A DNA stretch of 9,059 nucleotides from Phycisphaerales bacterium. Lineage in GTDB: Bacteria; Planctomycetota; Phycisphaerae; Phycisphaerales; UBA1924. The notes beneath the pieces are model-generated. The model had not been told where the DNA came from. It made no database searches and was given only the letters and a program-made list of their open reading frames with translations. Positions 7,501 to 9,059 of the stretch are shown piece after piece. A program made the translations under genes and the position numbers. The stretch covers positions 1-9,059 of the forward strand of contig JAUXUZ010000568.1 in assembly GCA_030680655.1 (NCBI GenBank). The letters run 5' to 3'. Within the stretch, counting starts at the first letter, position 1; the number at the start of each line of letters is the position of its first letter.

Positions 7501-9059
7501 ATGAACAAACGGACTCGTGGGTTGCTGTGCGTAGCGGGTACGACGATGGGGGCGGGAGCGGCGCTGGGGCAGACGCCGCCGGTGTACTTCGCCAACGTGG
7601 GCGGGAACCCGTGCTGCTGCCGGACGTGCGGGTCGGGAGAATCAACGGGTGGCGCTCCCCTGATCGTGTCGCTGCCGCCGTGCACCAACGAGGGGTCGAC
7701 GTACACGGGGTACGCGCGCGCCATGCAGAGCGAGCTGGAGGTGGCGGTGGGGGTGCTGTGGACCCCCCAACCCGCGCACTTTCACTGCGGGACGCACGGG
7801 GGCGTCGCTTCGACGACGCAGCGGGACCTGATCTTCAGCGGGCCGCCGGGGGCCGGGAGCGTGCCGGTGCGGTTTACGATGTACGTGGACGGTGAGGTCA
7901 ACGCGGTGAACTCGTCGTGGCACGCCGCCATGCAGCTCGGGGGCAGCCTCGGCGCCGTGGCCACGTGCGACAGCGCGGGGCCGGGGAGCTGCGGCGCCGG
8001 GGGGCATCTGACGGTGCAATCGAACCTGGGCACAGCGCCGATCGGTTCGGCGGAGCAGCTCGTGCGGAGCGTGACGGCGACGGCCACGGCGAACGACGGA
8101 ACGGGGAGCGCCGGGGCGCGGGTGGCGCTGCGGTACCACTGGCAGCGGGTGTTCGACCTGCCGCCGGGGTACACGTGCAACTCGGTGAGCGCGGGGATCG
8201 TGAACAACCGCTACGTGGGAACGACGGCCGTGACGGTGGAGACGCCGCAGGCGTACCTGAGCGGGATGCACGAGATGGCGGGCAACGTGGCGGCGGAGGC
8301 CGTGGCGGGCCTGCCGGCGGTATCGGCGCCGAACCTGTCGGCAGTGGGCAACAACCTGGTGTTCAGCAACAACCCGGACCTGGGGGCGATCAGCGTGCCG
8401 GTGCTGAACGTGGTGCTGGGGGACCTGACGGTGACGCTGAACCCGGCGCTGGGGGCGGTGGTGCTGCCGGTGACGGAGGTGGGGGGAAACGTGGATGTGA
8501 GTGGCAATGGGGCCGCGACGAACATCAACGTGGGAAGCTTGACCAGCGCCGGCGATGTAGACGTCAGCAACAACGGTTCGGCCACGCACATCGATGTGGG
8601 CAGCCTGACGACGGCCGGGGATGTGGACGTGAGCAACAACGGTGCGGCAACCCATATTGACGTGGGAAGCTTGACCACCTCCGGCGATGTAGATGTCAGC
8701 AACAACGGTTCGGCGACGAACATAAACGTCGGGAGTCTGGCATCTGCGGATGGTGATGTGACGATCAGCAACAACATCTCGGCGGCGATCATCAGCCTGC
8801 CGAGTTTGACGACGGGGGGGGGGAGTGTCAGTGTGGGGGGCAATACCTCCGCCAGCACAATCGATTTGGGGAGCCTCACGTCAGCGGGTGGTACGGTGAA
8901 CGTGGGAGGGAACACTTCCGCGAGCACGATCGACCTCGGAAGCCTGACGTCGGTGGAGGGCAGTGTGAGTGTGGGGGGCAACACCGCCGCCAGCACCATC
9001 GACTTAGCCAGCCTGCAGACGGTGGGGGGGGATCTGTCCATCACCGACAACCCCGCCCT
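7501..9059 (+). CDS. Secreted tandem-repeat beta-solenoid protein (partial, open at the right edge)
   Basis: From ATG at 7501 the frame stays open for 519 codons to the window end, so the gene is truncated by the edge. The N terminus is a clear signal peptide (MNKRTRGLLCVAGTTMGAGA) with a likely cleavage ALG|QTPP after residue 23. Residues about 24-280 form a non-repetitive region with nine cysteines, including CCCRTC at 38-43 and others at 61, 96, 156, 164 and 226. Its segment DLIFSGPPGAGSVPVRFTMY suggests a beta-sandwich. From about residue 283 the protein is a run of 22-24-residue repeats. The earliest and latest rungs (SNNPDLGAISVPVL; GGDLSITDNPA) resemble receptor L-domain or leucine-rich-like solenoids. 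No enzymatic motif is seen; a surface or adhesion role and a dockerin-like C terminus beyond the edge are inferred from the neighbours. ATG at 7501 lacks a good RBS but is the only start that supplies a signal peptide. Competing frames on both strands are shadows. Confidence 0.85.
   Translation, partial: MNKRTRGLLCVAGTTMGAGAALGQTPPVYFANVGGNPCCCRTCGSGESTGGAPLIVSLPPCTNEGSTYTGYARAMQSELEVAVGVLWTPQPAHFHCGTHGGVASTTQRDLIFSGPPGAGSVPVRFTMYVDGEVNAVNSSWHAAMQLGGSLGAVATCDSAGPGSCGAGGHLTVQSNLGTAPIGSAEQLVRSVTATATANDGTGSAGARVALRYHWQRVFDLPPGYTCNSVSAGIVNNRYVGTTAVTVETPQAYLSGMHEMAGNVAAEAVAGLPAVSAPNLSAVGNNLVFSNNPDLGAISVPVLNVVLGDLTVTLNPALGAVVLPVTEVGGNVDVSGNGAATNINVGSLTSAGDVDVSNNGSATHIDVGSLTTAGDVDVSNNGAATHIDVGSLTTSGDVDVSNNGSATNINVGSLASADGDVTISNNISAAIISLPSLTTGGGSVSVGGNTSASTIDLGSLTSAGGTVNVGGNTSASTIDLGSLTSVEGSVSVGGNTAASTIDLASLQTVGGDLSITDNPA
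8347..9059 (+). repeat. Tandem 66-72-nt coding repeats (at least 11 solenoid rungs)
   Basis: Rungs begin at 8347, 8419, 8485, 8551, 8617, 8683, 8752, 8821, 8890, 8959 and 9028, the last cut by the window edge. The rungs at 8485-8682 follow G-[DN]-V-D-V-S-x-N-G-x-A-T-x-I-x-V-G-S-L-T (22 residues, 66 nt). Those from 8821 follow G-x-V-x-V-G-G-N-T-x-A-S-T-I-D-L-x-S-L (23 residues, 69 nt). The two earliest rungs are more divergent and carry NNP or LNP. The alternating small or aliphatic residues and the Asn positions fit a right-handed beta-solenoid or receptor-L-like fold with one rung per repeat. DNA identity between copies is high, indicating recent expansion. Confidence 0.88.

Noticed and set aside
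7642..8655. 337-residue minus-strand His/Arg-rich frame and a 247-residue plus-strand frame (7917-8660) over the solenoid gene
   Set aside because: Both are compositionally extreme and lack start signals. The frame from 7501 has a signal peptide, a sensible composition and a periodic fold.
8211..9050. 279-residue minus-strand frame with periodic hydrophobic repeats antisense to the array
   Set aside because: Its periodicity is a direct consequence of the plus-strand repeats, it has no signal peptide or RBS, and it is interpreted as an antisense shadow.
8347..9059. CRISPR array
   Set aside because: The repeats are contiguous, in frame, degenerate at synonymous sites and have no unique spacers; they are coding solenoid repeats.

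Overview
The window reads as a GC-rich bacterial chromosome segment, most likely from a planctomycete of the Phycisphaerae/Phycisphaerales type. The main clue is a C-terminal double repeat, ADVG..GG....DG...NNDF..FID.FF..., closing with Gly-Cys. It matches what I recall being named a GC-type dockerin-like anchor domain, typical of that group. It occurs at the C terminus of two unrelated large secreted proteins here. Taxonomy is inference from this domain, base composition and the style of the secreted proteins.

Layout from left to right: (1) the 3' end of an unrecognised gene (3-464, +). (2) A TerC-family membrane protein (542-1327, +). (3) A convergent 47-nt gap, then a large secreted protein on the minus strand (1375-3996) with N-terminal HAF-type repeats, NxxGxxAF-type repeats and a C-terminal dockerin-like domain. 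(4) Upstream of it on the same strand, a family 2 glycosyltransferase (4056-4853). (5) A roughly 300-nt divergent intergenic region whose right end is an AT-rich leader with a strong ribosome binding site. (6) A secreted beta-helix/autotransporter-passenger-like protein with the same dockerin-like end (5160-7253, +). (7) A 247-nt gap. (8) A third secreted protein starting at 7501 (+) that stays open to the window edge. It has a signal peptide, a cysteine-containing N-terminal domain and at least eleven tandem 22-24-residue rungs predicted to form a beta-solenoid.

Three of the six genes encode exported proteins with signal peptides followed by Gln at the predicted mature N terminus. Two share the same C-terminal module, and I predict the third does too, beyond the window. 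The segment therefore looks like a stretch of surface or extracellular structural proteins next to ordinary housekeeping or membrane genes. No catalytic domain is visible in the three secreted proteins. I see no tRNA, rRNA, CRISPR array, insertion sequence or phage gene, and no convincing new multi-gene system. The most distinctive signals are the dimeric higher-order structure of the repeat array in the last gene, the dockerin-like anchors without a visible partner, and a sharp switch in third-codon-base preference between two neighbouring genes.
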